Assembly: GCA_019359015.1 (NCBI GenBank) | Contig: JAHHID010000055.1 | Location: 1 to 51,539 of the forward strand | Length of the DNA: 51,539 nucleotides | DNA from: Spirirestis rafaelensis WJT71-NPBG6 | GTDB taxonomy: Bacteria > Cyanobacteriota > Cyanobacteriia > Cyanobacteriales > Nostocaceae | Direction of reading: 5' to 3' | Shown here: positions 25,546 through 34,247 of the stretch, piece by piece | Numbering within the stretch: position 1 is the first letter of the stretch | How the letters are laid out: each line of letters begins with the position of its first letter | Made by a program: the position numbers and the translations under genes | The notes under the pieces: model-generated | The model's input: the letters and a program-made list of their open reading frames with translations, nothing else | What the model was told of the DNA's origin: nothing | Database searches by the model: none

Positions 25546-26308
25546 TTATCCGCCTAGCTTGCTGAGGACAAACGCAGCGAGGAAGCCGACAACAGTAATC
25601 AATCCTGCGAAATTATGCGCTTTCTCAAATGCCTCTGGAATCATCGTATCAACGAGCATCGATAAAATGGCGCCTGCGGCTATCGCGGTTGTTGCGGCGA
25701 TGATTTCCCGCGATAAGTGACTAAAAACGGTGTAACCCAAAAGTGCTGCCACACCGCAAAGAACTGCAATAGTAGCCCAAACACCGAAAACGTAGCGCAA
25801 CGATCTACCTGCATTTTTCATGCCAGCAGCGCTAGATAGTCCTTCGGGAATATTAGAGAGAAAAACTGCTGCGACTGCGACAGCGCTGACAGATCCGCCA
25901 GCAATCATACTAACGCCGATGACAATCGATTCGGGGATACCATCTAAAAGTGCGCCGACAGCGATCGCCAAACCACTACCACTATCTTCGTCTTCTGATG
26001 GTTGATGCTTGCCAGATCGCTTGCGATGCTTGGCTCCCTGAATTGCTAAATACCAGTTAGCAGCAGTATACACAACTGCACCTGCAACAAAGCCAATTGC
26101 CGTAGAGTCGAAACCGCCTTGTTTATAGGCTTCATCCATCAACTCAAACGACAACGCCGAAATTAATACCCCAGCCCCAAAAGCCATAATTGCGGCAATT
26201 ATCCGTTGCGGAACGAACCCGCGCAAAATAGCCAATTGCTGCCCCAAGCAGCAGCGCTGAACCACTAAATAAACCCCAAAACCCCGCTTGTAACCAGACC
26301 GGAAACAT
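25546..26308 (-). pseudogene. ZIP-family metal transporter, frameshifted near the N-terminus
   Basis: The main frame encodes a ZIP-type membrane protein: IIAAIMAFGAGVLISALSFE, a cytoplasmic loop with charged and His residues (HRKRSGKHQPSEDEDSG), ALLDGIPESIVIGVSMIAGG and the metal-site segment FLSNIPEGLSSAAGM. The proper start, MFPVWLQAGFWGLFSGSALL at ATG 26308, is in another frame. The two join at 26211-26218, where GAAC is duplicated (GAACGAAC, plus strand). One copy less would give a continuous protein of about 252 residues. It is a recent frameshift, a slippage variant or an error in the sequence. It would move zinc or similar ions across the inner membrane. Confidence 0.8.
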
Positions 26309-26458
26309 TCTTAGTTTCTTTCAACACCCCGAAAGTCTCATAGTATCTCTATTAAAACTTTCGCTCCTCTTCTATAAGAAATAGCTTTCCAATCTTTTCT
26401 AAAGCGATTATGCTAACTTTTATAAAGATTTAATAACTAGGCGGGAACACGTATCAAT

Positions 26459-26923
26459 ATGGAACTTTCTCCATCGGTGAAATATTGGCTGAACTTCTTT
26501 CACCCGGTAATGATGTGGGCACTATTGCTATTCTCAATCTACGCTGCCTACTTAGGGTTACAAGTACAACGTACTAGACATGCTCAAGGTGAAGAGAAGA
26601 AAGAACTGATTAAAGGTAAATATAACGTTAAACACTATCAAATCGGATCGATACTTTTAGGTTTGATGGTGGCAGGTGCGATCGGTGGTATGGCTGTCAC
26701 CTACATCAATAATGGTAAGTTATTTGTCGGACCTCACCTGCTTGCAGGGTTAGGAATGACGAGTTTGATTGCATTTTCTGCGTCTCTATCTCCTTTTATG
26801 CAAAAAGGCGCCAATTGGGCGCGGGTAACTCATATTGTGTTGAATTTCGCACTTTTAGGGCTTTTTACTTGGCAGGCGATTACCGGCGTGCAAATTGTTC
26901 AAAGAATTCTTACTAATGCATAG
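26459..26923 (+). CDS. DUF4079 membrane protein
   Basis: The 154-residue protein has four predicted membrane helices (about 13-33, 60-82, 92-112, 121-143) and conserved His residues in or near them (FFHPVMMWALLL, VGPHLLAGLGM, VTHIVLNFALLG). This matches DUF4079, a family of cyanobacteria and plastids; the His pattern suggests a cytochrome-b561-like heme or metal site, which is not proven. Length is typical. It begins at ATG 26459 with GGCGGGA upstream. Confidence 0.85.
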   Translation: MELSPSVKYWLNFFHPVMMWALLLFSIYAAYLGLQVQRTRHAQGEEKKELIKGKYNVKHYQIGSILLGLMVAGAIGGMAVTYINNGKLFVGPHLLAGLGMTSLIAFSASLSPFMQKGANWARVTHIVLNFALLGLFTWQAITGVQIVQRILTNA

Positions 26924-26929
26924 TTAGTT

Positions 26930-27062
26930 AGTGGTTGGGCAATGGGCAATGGGCTTTTTGAAGAGGGGAAAAGGGGAAAGGGGAAAGGGAAAAGGGGAAA
27001 GAATTATTACCAATGCCCTATGCCCGATGCCCCATGCCCCATGCCCGATGCCCCATGCCCCA
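26930..27062. repeat. short tandem repeats (GGGCAATG, AAAGGGG, GCCCCAT)
   Basis: It has a purine-rich (AAGGGGAAA)n part followed by (ATGCCCC)n-type heptamers. Similar words occur at 31.0 and 33.4 kb. It fills the gap between convergent genes. Confidence 0.75.
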
Positions 27063-27070
27063 CTAACCAC

Positions 27071-27748
27071 TTAACGCTTTTTCTGATTAACAGGAAAATC
27101 TATTCCTAAAGATTGATGAAAATCTCGCTGAACCTTGTGGGTAAGGCGCTTTGAAACTTGACGGACGACTTGATTAAGTAAGCGATCGCCTGTAGATTGC
27201 ACCAAAGATTTTGGCAAACGCTGAATAAACTTGGGAAAGTGAATATCAACAATCAAATCCAATTCCCATTCAACTCGTGTGATCTCAGAAATACTTGTTA
27301 GTGCATCGTTTGCCGGAGCTTCTATCATACGTAGCGATGCTTTATAGTCTACGTCATAACCGGGCGGATAGTAATCTGGGATGGGTATAGTGTGGATGCG
27401 GTAAATACCATCCTCTGGAGGTAACAGTTCTAAACCAATTTTTGGCTCCACCTCATAACCAAAAGAGCCAAAACGACCGATTCCTAAAGCGTAACCATTT
27501 TCCCCTAGCGGTTGCACCTTCATCGGTTCAGCGCAGCGCGAAAACCATGAAGAATGAGCATTGAGATACTCAGCAACCAAGCTTGCTGGACCATACATTT
27601 CCATAGAGTCGTGATAACGACCATAAAACTTTGCAGGTGTTCCACCAATTGCTTGCTCTAGCGCGTCTTCAGTATCCGCTGGTGATGGCACAGGTACAGC
27701 TGCTTCGCTTATTTCAAAGGATTGATATTCACGATTTTGTGAAAGCAT
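27071..27748 (-). CDS. DUF1997 family protein
   Basis: The 225-residue protein shows the DUF1997 pattern known from cyanobacteria and plastids: FYGRYHDSMEMYGPASLVAE, LGIGRFGSFGYEVEPKIGLE, VEWELDLIVDIHFPKFIQRL and LNQVVRQVSKRLTHKVQRDF. The family has a START/SRPBCC-like look and no proven function. The C-terminus is basic. The start ATG is at 27746-27748. Confidence 0.87.
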   Translation of the reverse strand: MLSQNREYQSFEISEAAVPVPSPADTEDALEQAIGGTPAKFYGRYHDSMEMYGPASLVAEYLNAHSSWFSRCAEPMKVQPLGENGYALGIGRFGSFGYEVEPKIGLELLPPEDGIYRIHTIPIPDYYPPGYDVDYKASLRMIEAPANDALTSISEITRVEWELDLIVDIHFPKFIQRLPKSLVQSTGDRLLNQVVRQVSKRLTHKVQRDFHQSLGIDFPVNQKKR

Positions 27749-27926
27749 ATAAACATTCCTGTATAATCTGGCGTTTACCTGTATTCATAGTTCCCATATA
27801 GGGTGAGATTTTTCGCACTAAGAGTACATTTTGACGGAAAGCTCAAAAATGTGCCAGCAACTTCATAGAATCACTAAAATAAGGAACGAAGAAATCAAAT
27901 ATTAGTTTCCCAGGATAGCGTTTATT

Positions 27927-28586
27927 ATGAAAGCATTTGTAGCAGGGGCAACAGGTGAAACAGGTCGCAGGATAGTACAAGAACTAATTGCAAAAAATAT
28001 TCCCGTCCGTGCTTTGGTGCGCGACGCAGAGAAAGCGAAGGGAATTTTGCCTCCTAATGTTGAGTTGGTAGTTGGGGATGTGTTAACACCAGAAAGCCTG
28101 ACGACTGCTTTAGGGGATAGCACAGTAGTGCTTTGTGCTACCGGAGCAAAACCTAGTTTTGACCCCACAGGACCTTATAAAGTGGATTTTGAAGGCACTA
28201 AAAATTTAGTAGATGCTGCCAAAGCGAAGGGAATAGAGCATTTTGTTTTCGTTTCTTCGTTGTGTACTTCCAAGTTGTTTCATCCTTTGAACTTGTTCTG
28301 GCTGATTCTGGTATGGAAAAAGCAAGCTGAGGAATATATCCAGAAAAGCGGTTTGACTTATACAATTGTCCGTCCTGGGGGGTTAAAAAATGAGGATAAT
28401 TCCAACCAAATCGTGATGCAAAGTGCTGATACACTGTTCGATGGCAGCATTCCCCGGCAGAAAGTCGCCAAAGTTTGTGTCGAGTCGCTGTTTGAAAGTG
28501 CTGCACGCAACAAAATTGTTGAGATTGTTGCTAAAGAAGAGGCTACCTCAAAAAGCTTTGGGGAGTTATTTGCTAACGTTGCTTAA
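27927..28586 (+). CDS. NAD(P)-binding atypical SDR (NmrA/SDR_a5-like)
   Basis: The 219-residue protein opens with the Rossmann motif MKAFVAGATGETGRRIVQEL. It then has VRALVRDAEKAKGILP, ELVVGDVL, VVLCATGAKPSF, VDFEGTKNLVDAAKAKGIEH and FVFVSSL. The catalytic YxxxK of classical SDRs is replaced by KKQAEEYIQKSGLTYTIVRP, as in atypical SDRs. Plastid relatives are linked to electron transport or pigment metabolism. The role here is unknown. Confidence 0.87.
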   Translation: MKAFVAGATGETGRRIVQELIAKNIPVRALVRDAEKAKGILPPNVELVVGDVLTPESLTTALGDSTVVLCATGAKPSFDPTGPYKVDFEGTKNLVDAAKAKGIEHFVFVSSLCTSKLFHPLNLFWLILVWKKQAEEYIQKSGLTYTIVRPGGLKNEDNSNQIVMQSADTLFDGSIPRQKVAKVCVESLFESAARNKIVEIVAKEEATSKSFGELFANVA

Positions 28587-28600
28587 TCAAGAGTGCTGAG

Positions 28601-28684
28601 TTAATGGTTAATGGTCAATAGTCAAGGGTCAATGGTCAATGGTCAACAGTCAATCTTTGGACTCTTGACTCTTGACTTTTGACT
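28601..28684. repeat. heptamer tandem repeats (TCAATGG, TCTTGAC)
   Basis: About ten seven-base words of the TCAATGG and ACTCTTG types follow one another. They are the same class of short tandem repeat as at 17.0 kb. Confidence 0.75.
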
Positions 28685-28697
28685 AGTTAGGTGAACT

Positions 28698-29417
28698 TTG
28701 TCGTTTAAAAGTGCGTCTATTATTGTTGAATATACGCAAATTGTAAGGAGTCAGAGTCTGAAAAGCGTGGAATCGAAAGGTGTTGAAAAACTTATTGGAC
28801 CGATAGCCGCACTTCTCGGCTTTGTATATTTGTTGCAGTGGTATGTATTTGGGGATTTGCGATCGCATAGCGATCCCGTCTTTGCTCAAAAAAATCCACC
28901 CTTGGTAATGAAAGGTGGCGATCCTTACCTTCGTGCTTTAATGCGAACTATATCAGCGAGTGAGGCAAATAGCGCTCGCCCTTATTCTCTGTTATATGGT
29001 GGACAGCAAGTCAATGATTTGAGCCATCATCCTCAAATATGCGTCACAATTGTTAATGGTCCCAACAAAGGCAATTGCTCTACGGCTGCTGGTAGATATC
29101 AAATCATCAACACTACTTGGTATAGAATAGCCCCACGCTATCATCCCAACCCGACGCGGTTTATGTTTTGGGCATCTTATAGTTTTGCAGCAGAATATCA
29201 AGACGCAGTAGTTTACAGTTGGTTAAGCGATCGGCAAGTTTGGGGAACTGATATTTCTCAACAACTGCATAAAGGAAAGTTAAACGAAGTTTTGCGCCGG
29301 CTTTCCCCCACTTGGACAAGTCTCGGATATGGTATAGAAACTAATTCCGTAAGTCGATATCTACCTAAGATTTATCAGAAAAACTTGCAAGAAGAACTAA
29401 AATCCGCGACAAATTGA
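28698..29417 (+). CDS. lysozyme-like glycoside hydrolase with N-terminal membrane anchor
   Basis: After a hydrophobic segment (LIGPIAALLGFVYLLQWYVF) the protein reads YLRALMRTISASEANSARPY. The Glu in SASE aligns with the catalytic Glu of lambda-endolysin-like lysozymes. It continues YSLLYGGQQVNDLSHHPQIC and TAAGRYQIINTTWY, both typical of that fold. It probably cleaves peptidoglycan from the outer face of the membrane. No holin, spanin or phage genes adjoin it, so it is probably a cell-wall enzyme and not phage. The start is uncertain: TTG 28698 and GTG 28767 are both possible. Confidence 0.78.
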   Translation: MSFKSASIIVEYTQIVRSQSLKSVESKGVEKLIGPIAALLGFVYLLQWYVFGDLRSHSDPVFAQKNPPLVMKGGDPYLRALMRTISASEANSARPYSLLYGGQQVNDLSHHPQICVTIVNGPNKGNCSTAAGRYQIINTTWYRIAPRYHPNPTRFMFWASYSFAAEYQDAVVYSWLSDRQVWGTDISQQLHKGKLNEVLRRLSPTWTSLGYGIETNSVSRYLPKIYQKNLQEELKSATN

Positions 29418-29504
29418 CTTAATTCGTAGTAAGCCTTTCAACACTTATTCAAACCCCAAAATAACAACGTATTTCTCAAACAACCATAACCCCTATATAT
29501 AACT

Positions 29505-30320
29505 TCAAACCTCAATCAAAAACTTACTAATATCTTCTACAAACGCCAAAGTACTTTCAAAATGTATATTATGCCCAGAATTACTAATCACCCGTAATGC
29601 AGCAAATTTACATACTTCCGCCATTTTTGTATTAATAACTATAAATTTTTCATCATACTCACCAACTAATAACAGCAACGGGTTTGTATTCTCTTCGAGT
29701 TTTTCCCACAAACATGGTTGCCATCCAGTACCCATGAAGCGCAATGATTTCGCCAACTCTAAAGGGTTATTCTGCAACCGACTTTCTATCATGCGCTCAA
29801 ACTGAGGATGATTTTTTATATAACCAAAAATAGGTTGATTGTACCAATTTAGTAGAAAAGCTTTAAAATCAGTTTTTTCAACACATCTTATTAATTTTCT
29901 CGCTATTTGCTCATCATATTTAACTCGTTCTAATCGTTCGCCTTCTGTTAGCAAACCTGGAGAAGCTGATTCTAGAATAACTTTAGGAAAACGTTGAGGA
30001 AAATGCAAATTTAGGTATAAAGCCAATCTTCCACCCATTGAATAACCAACTAAAAAGCATTGAGAAATTTTTAGCTTATCTAGTAAGTTGATTAATGCTT
30101 GTGCCGTGTTTGCCATTGTATAACAATCATCGCCACCAATAACTTGAGTCTTACCATGTCCGGGAAGGTGAATTGTCAGACAATAAAAATCATCAGATAG
30201 TAATTTTATTGTTTCATCAAATTCATGGCAATTACCCATAAATCCATGTAAAAAAAGAATGACTTTTTTATCTGGATTGCCAATGAAAGAATAGTGAAAT
30301 TGATAATTTTCCAGGGACAT
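29505..30320 (-). CDS. menH: MenH: SHCHC synthase of phylloquinone synthesis
   Basis: The 271-residue alpha/beta hydrolase carries LFLHGFMGNCHEFDE (oxyanion loop), LPGHGKT, the nucleophile elbow VGYSMGGRLALYL, the MenH-typical LRFMGTGWQPCLWEKL and the late SGHNIHFE with catalytic His. MenH removes pyruvate from SEPHCHC to give SHCHC. In cyanobacteria the pathway makes phylloquinone for photosystem I. The Asp of the triad is probably in LLLLVGEYDEKF. The gene is AT-rich and stands alone. Confidence 0.87.
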   Translation of the reverse strand: MSLENYQFHYSFIGNPDKKVILFLHGFMGNCHEFDETIKLLSDDFYCLTIHLPGHGKTQVIGGDDCYTMANTAQALINLLDKLKISQCFLVGYSMGGRLALYLNLHFPQRFPKVILESASPGLLTEGERLERVKYDEQIARKLIRCVEKTDFKAFLLNWYNQPIFGYIKNHPQFERMIESRLQNNPLELAKSLRFMGTGWQPCLWEKLEENTNPLLLLVGEYDEKFIVINTKMAEVCKFAALRVISNSGHNIHFESTLAFVEDISKFLIEV

Positions 30321-30350
30321 TAACTTGGTAGATTTAATTAATTAAATATA

Positions 30351-30556
30351 AACTAGGGTGCGTTATACCAATTCTATGTGAGGTTGCATATTATCGCCCT
30401 GCGCCGAGCGCACGCTACGCGAACAGGCTGGAAGCCTGGGGCTACACAAACAAAGCCTGCCTCCGCAGGCTCATTCTATGGATCTTTAAAAAGAATTGGT
30501 ATTAGGCGAACGCTCCTTGCGTGTCCGCAGGGCAAGCCATAACACACCCTAGTTTT
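30351..30556. repeat. MITE-like element with inverted ends and nested insertions
   Basis: The left end AACTAGGGTGCGTTAT..ACCAATTCT and the right end (complement) AACTAGGGTGTGTTAT..ACCAATTCT form terminal inverted repeats. The right one is split by about 37 bp containing GGCGAACGCTCCTTGCG, another small repeat. Inside lies a copy of the dispersed stem-loop family (GGCTGGAAGCCTGGGGCTAC, AAAGCCTGCCTCCGCAGGCT) and the 16-mer shared with tnpB. No coding potential is present. Confidence 0.65.
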
Positions 30557-30563
30557 TTATTTT

Positions 30564-30959
30564 TTAAGGGAAAAACCGATCCAATGCAGCTTTGAGTTGT
30601 TCAATTTCAACTTCAATATTGCCTTCTTTGGAGGCTCTACCAATACATTCAGTTAAATGTTCATCGAGAACAATCCGCGCCACTTTATCTATTGCACCTC
30701 TAACGGCGGCAATTTGCAATAAAACATCAGGACAAGGACTATTTTGTTGCACCATTGTTTTTATGCCGCGAACGTGTCCTTCTATACGCGACAGCCGATT
30801 AACAATTCGCCGCAATGACTCTTCGCTATGGACGTGTGGATGAGCCGACTGTCCATGCCCATGAGTATGATCTGTGTGGCTGTGGTCTATATCGTTTTGG
30901 GAATGTTCTGCTGAAGTTCTGGACAAGGTTCCTTCAGCTAATCGGTTTAATCCATTCAT
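30564..30959 (-). CDS. CsoR/FrmR-family metal-sensing repressor with His-rich N-terminus (InrS-like)
   Basis: The 131-residue protein has a His/Asp-rich lead (HSHTDHTHGHGQSAHPHVHS) and then the all-helical DUF156 fold: LRRIVNRLSRIEGHVRGIKT, QQNSPCPDVLLQIAAVRGAI and VLDEHLTECIG. The Cys before the second helix and the H-x3-C in the third are the CsoR/InrS metal ligands. An N-terminal His, as in the nickel sensor InrS of Synechocystis, adds to the site. It probably represses metal-efflux genes in the apo form. The ATG at 30959 is preferred over TTG 30968. Confidence 0.88.
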   Translation of the reverse strand: MNGLNRLAEGTLSRTSAEHSQNDIDHSHTDHTHGHGQSAHPHVHSEESLRRIVNRLSRIEGHVRGIKTMVQQNSPCPDVLLQIAAVRGAIDKVARIVLDEHLTECIGRASKEGNIEVEIEQLKAALDRFFP

Positions 30960-30974
30960 GGTTATCAAAGTTCT

Positions 30975-31110
30975 GGCAATAGTAAGATCCTAGCCTAGAG
31001 AGGGAGGGGGAAAGGGGAAAGGGAAAAGGGAAAAGGGGAAGAATTATTACCAATGCCCGATGCGAGCGTGCCCATTGCCCGATGCCCAATATCCAAAGAC
31101 AGAAGTTGGG
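30975..31110. repeat. short tandem purine/heptamer repeats
   Basis: GAGGGGGAAAGGGGAAAGGG-type repeats are followed by CAATGCCCGATG-type heptamers. They are the same words as at 26.95 kb. They occupy much of the region between the divergent repressor and protease genes. Confidence 0.65.
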
Positions 31111-31285
31111 GAGAGTAGGCGATCGCCACAAGCTCAAAACAAACAAACGTCAATACACAGGAATTTCTATCAAACCTGTAAAAATAGCTGTAGATACAGA
31201 AGTCTGAGCAGCGGTTTTCGTAGTTCAACATTTCTGTATTAATCAAGATTAAACAACAATTACGCTGAAACATTCTTGTGTGGTT

Positions 31286-32503
31286 ATGCGATTTTCCCAA
31301 GTACCCCGGTCTATACGGCAACTTAGTACCCATATCTTAGCCATCTTTCTAGGAGTTTTGCTAACCGTTAGCAGCCTGCAAGTGTTACCCTCAGTGGCAG
31401 AACCTGCGCCAAATTCTCTAAGTACGGATTTGTCACAAATAGTTGCTCAAAGGCAATCACCAGCGACGGCTGTTATCGGTAATAGTAGTTTTGTTACAGC
31501 TGCGGTGAATCGTGTGGGTTCAGCAGTTGTCAGAATTGATATTGAGCGGACAGTTACTCGTCGCGTAGATCCGATGTTTGACGATCCGTTTTTCCGCAGG
31601 TTTTTTGGTGACAGTTTGCCTCAAAGGTTGCCTTCGGAACAATTACGCGGTTTAGGATCTGGTTTCATTATTGACAAAAGTGGCTTGGTTCTCACTAATG
31701 CTCACGTAGTCGATAAAGCTGATAAAGTAACAGTCCGCCTCAAAGATGGACGCAGCTTTGAAGGAAAAGTGCAAGGTGTTGACGAAGTGACAGATTTAGC
31801 AGTGGTCAAAATTAATGCTGGTGGAAATTTACCAACTGCGCCCTTGGGTTCTTCAAGTAATGTGCAAGTGGGAGACTGGGCGATCGCTGTCGGTAATCCT
31901 TTAGGATTCGATAATACTGTTACTTTGGGAATCGTCAGCACCCTCAGACGTTCCAGCGCTCAAGTAGGAATTCCTGACAAACGCTTGGAGTTTATTCAAA
32001 CCGATGCAGCAATTAACCCTGGTAACTCCGGGGGACCACTGTTAAATGACCGAGGTGAGGTGATTGGAATCAATACAGCAATTCGTGCTGACGCAATGGG
32101 AATTGGATTTGCAATTCCCATAGATAAAGCAAAAGCGATCGCCTCTCAACTTGAAAGTGGTGGAAAAGTTGCTCACCCCTATTTAGGTGTGCAAATGTTA
32201 ACTTTGACTGTTGATGCTGCAAAGCAGAATAACAATGACCCCAATTCACCACTGCAAGTAGCAGAAGCTAATGGTGTTTTGGTGATGCGAGTTTTACCCA
32301 ATTCTCCAGCTGCTGCTGCGGGTATGCGTCTGGGTGATGTGATTGTGCAAATTGATGGACAACCGGTTGCTACAGCCGAACAGTTACAAGATATTGTGGA
32401 AAATAGTAGCCTAGGTCAGACTTTGCAGATAAAAGTCCTACGCGGTAACCAGACACAGCAGCTATCTGTACGCACGGCTGAGTTGCAAAATGCTTCTTTA
32501 TAA
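31286..32503 (+). CDS. HtrA/Deg-type serine protease (HhoA/HhoB-like) with one PDZ domain
   Basis: After a signal or membrane segment ([20 protein letters not shown]) comes a trypsin-like domain. It has the triad His in [12 protein letters not shown], Asp in VTDLAVVKI and Ser in [15 protein letters not shown]. One PDZ domain follows ([33 protein letters not shown]). Cyanobacteria have three Deg proteases (HtrA, HhoA, HhoB) for periplasmic or lumenal protein quality control. I cannot decide which this is from sequence alone. The GTG at 31280 or the ATG at 31286 may start translation. Confidence 0.93.
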   Translation: MRFSQVPRSIRQLSTHILAIFLGVLLTVSSLQVLPSVAEPAPNSLSTDLSQIVAQRQSPATAVIGNSSFVTAAVNRVGSAVVRIDIERTVTRRVDPMFDDPFFRRFFGDSLPQRLPSEQLRGLGSGFIIDKSGLVLTNAHVVDKADKVTVRLKDGRSFEGKVQGVDEVTDLAVVKINAGGNLPTAPLGSSSNVQVGDWAIAVGNPLGFDNTVTLGIVSTLRRSSAQVGIPDKRLEFIQTDAAINPGNSGGPLLNDRGEVIGINTAIRADAMGIGFAIPIDKAKAIASQLESGGKVAHPYLGVQMLTLTVDAAKQNNNDPNSPLQVAEANGVLVMRVLPNSPAAAAGMRLGDVIVQIDGQPVATAEQLQDIVENSSLGQTLQIKVLRGNQTQQLSVRTAELQNASL

Positions 32504-32566
32504 TTAGTGCTGAGTCTTGAGTTCTGATGGGGATAGGCGATCGCGATCGCCTATCCCTATTTTTTT

Positions 32567-32684
32567 GCGATCGCGGTCTGGAGAAGATACGAAAAAAACT
32601 GCGATCGCGGTCTGGAGAAGATACGAAAAAAACTGCGATCGCGGTCTGGAGAAGATACGAAAAAAACTGCGATCGCGGTCTGGA
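32567..32684. repeat. 34-bp tandem repeats each starting with a HIP1 octamer
   Basis: Three identical 34-bp units (32567, 32601, 32635) read GCGATCGCGGTCTGGAGAAG and then ATACGAAAAAAACT. A partial fourth starts at 32669, and another HIP1 site follows at about 32701. Just before them GGCGATCGCGATCGCC at 32537-32552 is a double HIP1 palindrome. The array lies between the convergent protease and Hsp20 genes. Confidence 0.9.
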
Positions 32685-32745
32685 AATTTATCTACAGACA
32701 GCGATCGCGGTTACTTTAATTACCACAAAACTAAACCGATGTCAA

Positions 32746-33234
32746 TTAAGCAGCTTTAGCTTCTTCAGTTTGGTTAGCTTCAGGAGCTGTTTGAGCAGTA
32801 TTCTCTCCTAAATTAATTTTCACAACTTGGTTACGTGCTTCAATTACTTTGGGCAGTGTCAGCGTCAAAATACCATCTTTAAATTGAGCTTGCACCTTGT
32901 TGTTTTCAATCGCAACTGGTAGAGGAATTACCCGCTGGAACTTACCATAACGAAACTCGGAACGGAAGGAACTACCATTTTCAGTTTGATTGTCTTGACG
33001 CTTTTCGCCGGAAATAGCTACTACTTGCTGTGTTACCCGGATATTTAAATCTTTAGCTTCCACACCGGGAATTGATAAGCGCAAAATTACGTTATTATCT
33101 GTATCTTCGAGTTCAGCCGCAGGCTTCCAAGTAATTGCATCGCGCTTTTGGGTTAACATTTCATCAAAAATTTGATCCATTTGACGGCGTAGAGTTTCCA
33201 TTTCTGAGAAAGGTTGCCAACGAATGATTGCCAT
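32746..33234 (-). CDS. hspA: small heat-shock protein Hsp20 (alpha-crystallin family)
   Basis: The N-terminal MAIIRWQPFSEMETLRRQMD is the usual cyanobacterial HspA start. The alpha-crystallin domain covers about residues 35-130 (ILRLSIPGVEAKDLNIRVTQ, GKFQRVIPLPVAIENNKVQA, FKDGILTLTLPK) with the L-x-L dimer strand. The C-terminus is rich in Glu, Ala and Gln. It is an ATP-independent chaperone, important for membranes in cyanobacteria. The ATG at 33234 fits the family better than ATG 33279. Confidence 0.92.
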   Translation of the reverse strand: MAIIRWQPFSEMETLRRQMDQIFDEMLTQKRDAITWKPAAELEDTDNNVILRLSIPGVEAKDLNIRVTQQVVAISGEKRQDNQTENGSSFRSEFRYGKFQRVIPLPVAIENNKVQAQFKDGILTLTLPKVIEARNQVVKINLGENTAQTAPEANQTEEAKAA

Positions 33235-33374
33235 AGGTAACGTACTTCGATTACTCTTTGTAATTGACTTTTGTTTCATCCCTCTCTATAATGTCCGCGC
33301 CTTACTTGAAAGCTTGTGAGGTAAACCAGATCGAGATGGGAGTGAATACCAGAAATTAATTGGGAATTCCAGGA

Positions 33375-33467
33375 GGGGAAAAGGGGAAGGGGGAAGGGGG
33401 AAAGGAAAGAAAAAGAAAGTTCTTTATTCCTTTACCCTTTACCCTTTAACCTTTTCCCCTCTTTAAA
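33375..33467. repeat. purine-rich arm followed by a complementary pyrimidine-rich arm
   Basis: GGGGAAAAGGGGAAGGGGGA-type repeats (33375-33418) are followed by TTACCCTTTACCCTTTAACC and TTTTCCCCTCT (33432-33464). They can form a long imperfect hairpin or an H-DNA-like structure. It lies in the 450-bp gap before psaC. GGCGATCGC occurs at about 33492, and no further gene is seen. Confidence 0.65.
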
Positions 33468-33686
33468 ATGCCATTTTCCGATTTTGTAATAGGCGATCGC
33501 AATCTCAAATAGGCAACTGACGTACAATTAAAACCAGAGCAGCGCCTAGCAGACTTCCTTTTACACTGTCAAGTTGTTTAAAGTTATGTAGCCTTTTGCT
33601 TACAGGTGCTAGAACACTGCGGTAAACTATGCCTTGATTATGATTCTTTGGCAGAGAATAACACTTCAGTTAGGAGATTTTTTTGA

Positions 33687-33935
<249 letters not shown>

Positions 33936-34001
33936 GAAATTCACCAGAATTTCTGATTCGACTGGCAATTCCCAGTCAATAAAAAGCAGATAACAGCATC
34001 T

Positions 34002-34053
34002 TAGGGTAATGATTATACACTATTCTAGTCAATAGTGTATAATCATCACCCTA
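34002..34053. terminator. long perfect stem-loop after psaC
   Basis: TAGGGTAATGATTATACACT.. (23 bases) pairs with ..AATAGTGTATAATCATCACC.. with one mismatch, around a six-base loop, and is followed by AAAAAAAT. A smaller hairpin (AGAAATTC-ACCA-GAATTTCT) lies right after the psaC stop. They probably stabilise or end the psaC mRNA; there is no U-run after the large stem. Confidence 0.6.
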
Positions 34054-34247
34054 AAAAAATATCTGATGATGGCGAAAGTCGAAAATAAGATCGCGCGATC
34101 GAGTGATAGAGAAAGCAAATTGCTCTTTTTTTGCTTCACATATATATAAAGTTTGTTGAAGCTTGGCGAAAACCCCGCATCTAACCCCGCATCTATGTTA
34201 GTAACTATACTAAGTTTAATCGTCCTCTAAACAAAGTGGTGTGAGCA

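Noticed and set aside
26930-27062. G-rich repeats considered as a regulatory G-quadruplex
   Set aside because: Similar low-complexity words occur at many intergenic places here and lie between convergent genes, where a specific role is unlikely.
19854-29417. Holin-like and lysozyme-like genes considered as prophage remains
   Set aside because: They are 8.5 kb apart on either side of ordinary chromosomal genes, and no capsid, tail or integrase gene is present.
33235-33300. RNA thermometer in the hsp20 leader
   Set aside because: A small hairpin (ATTAC..GTAAT) exists, but no anti-Shine-Dalgarno pairing can be shown convincingly by eye.
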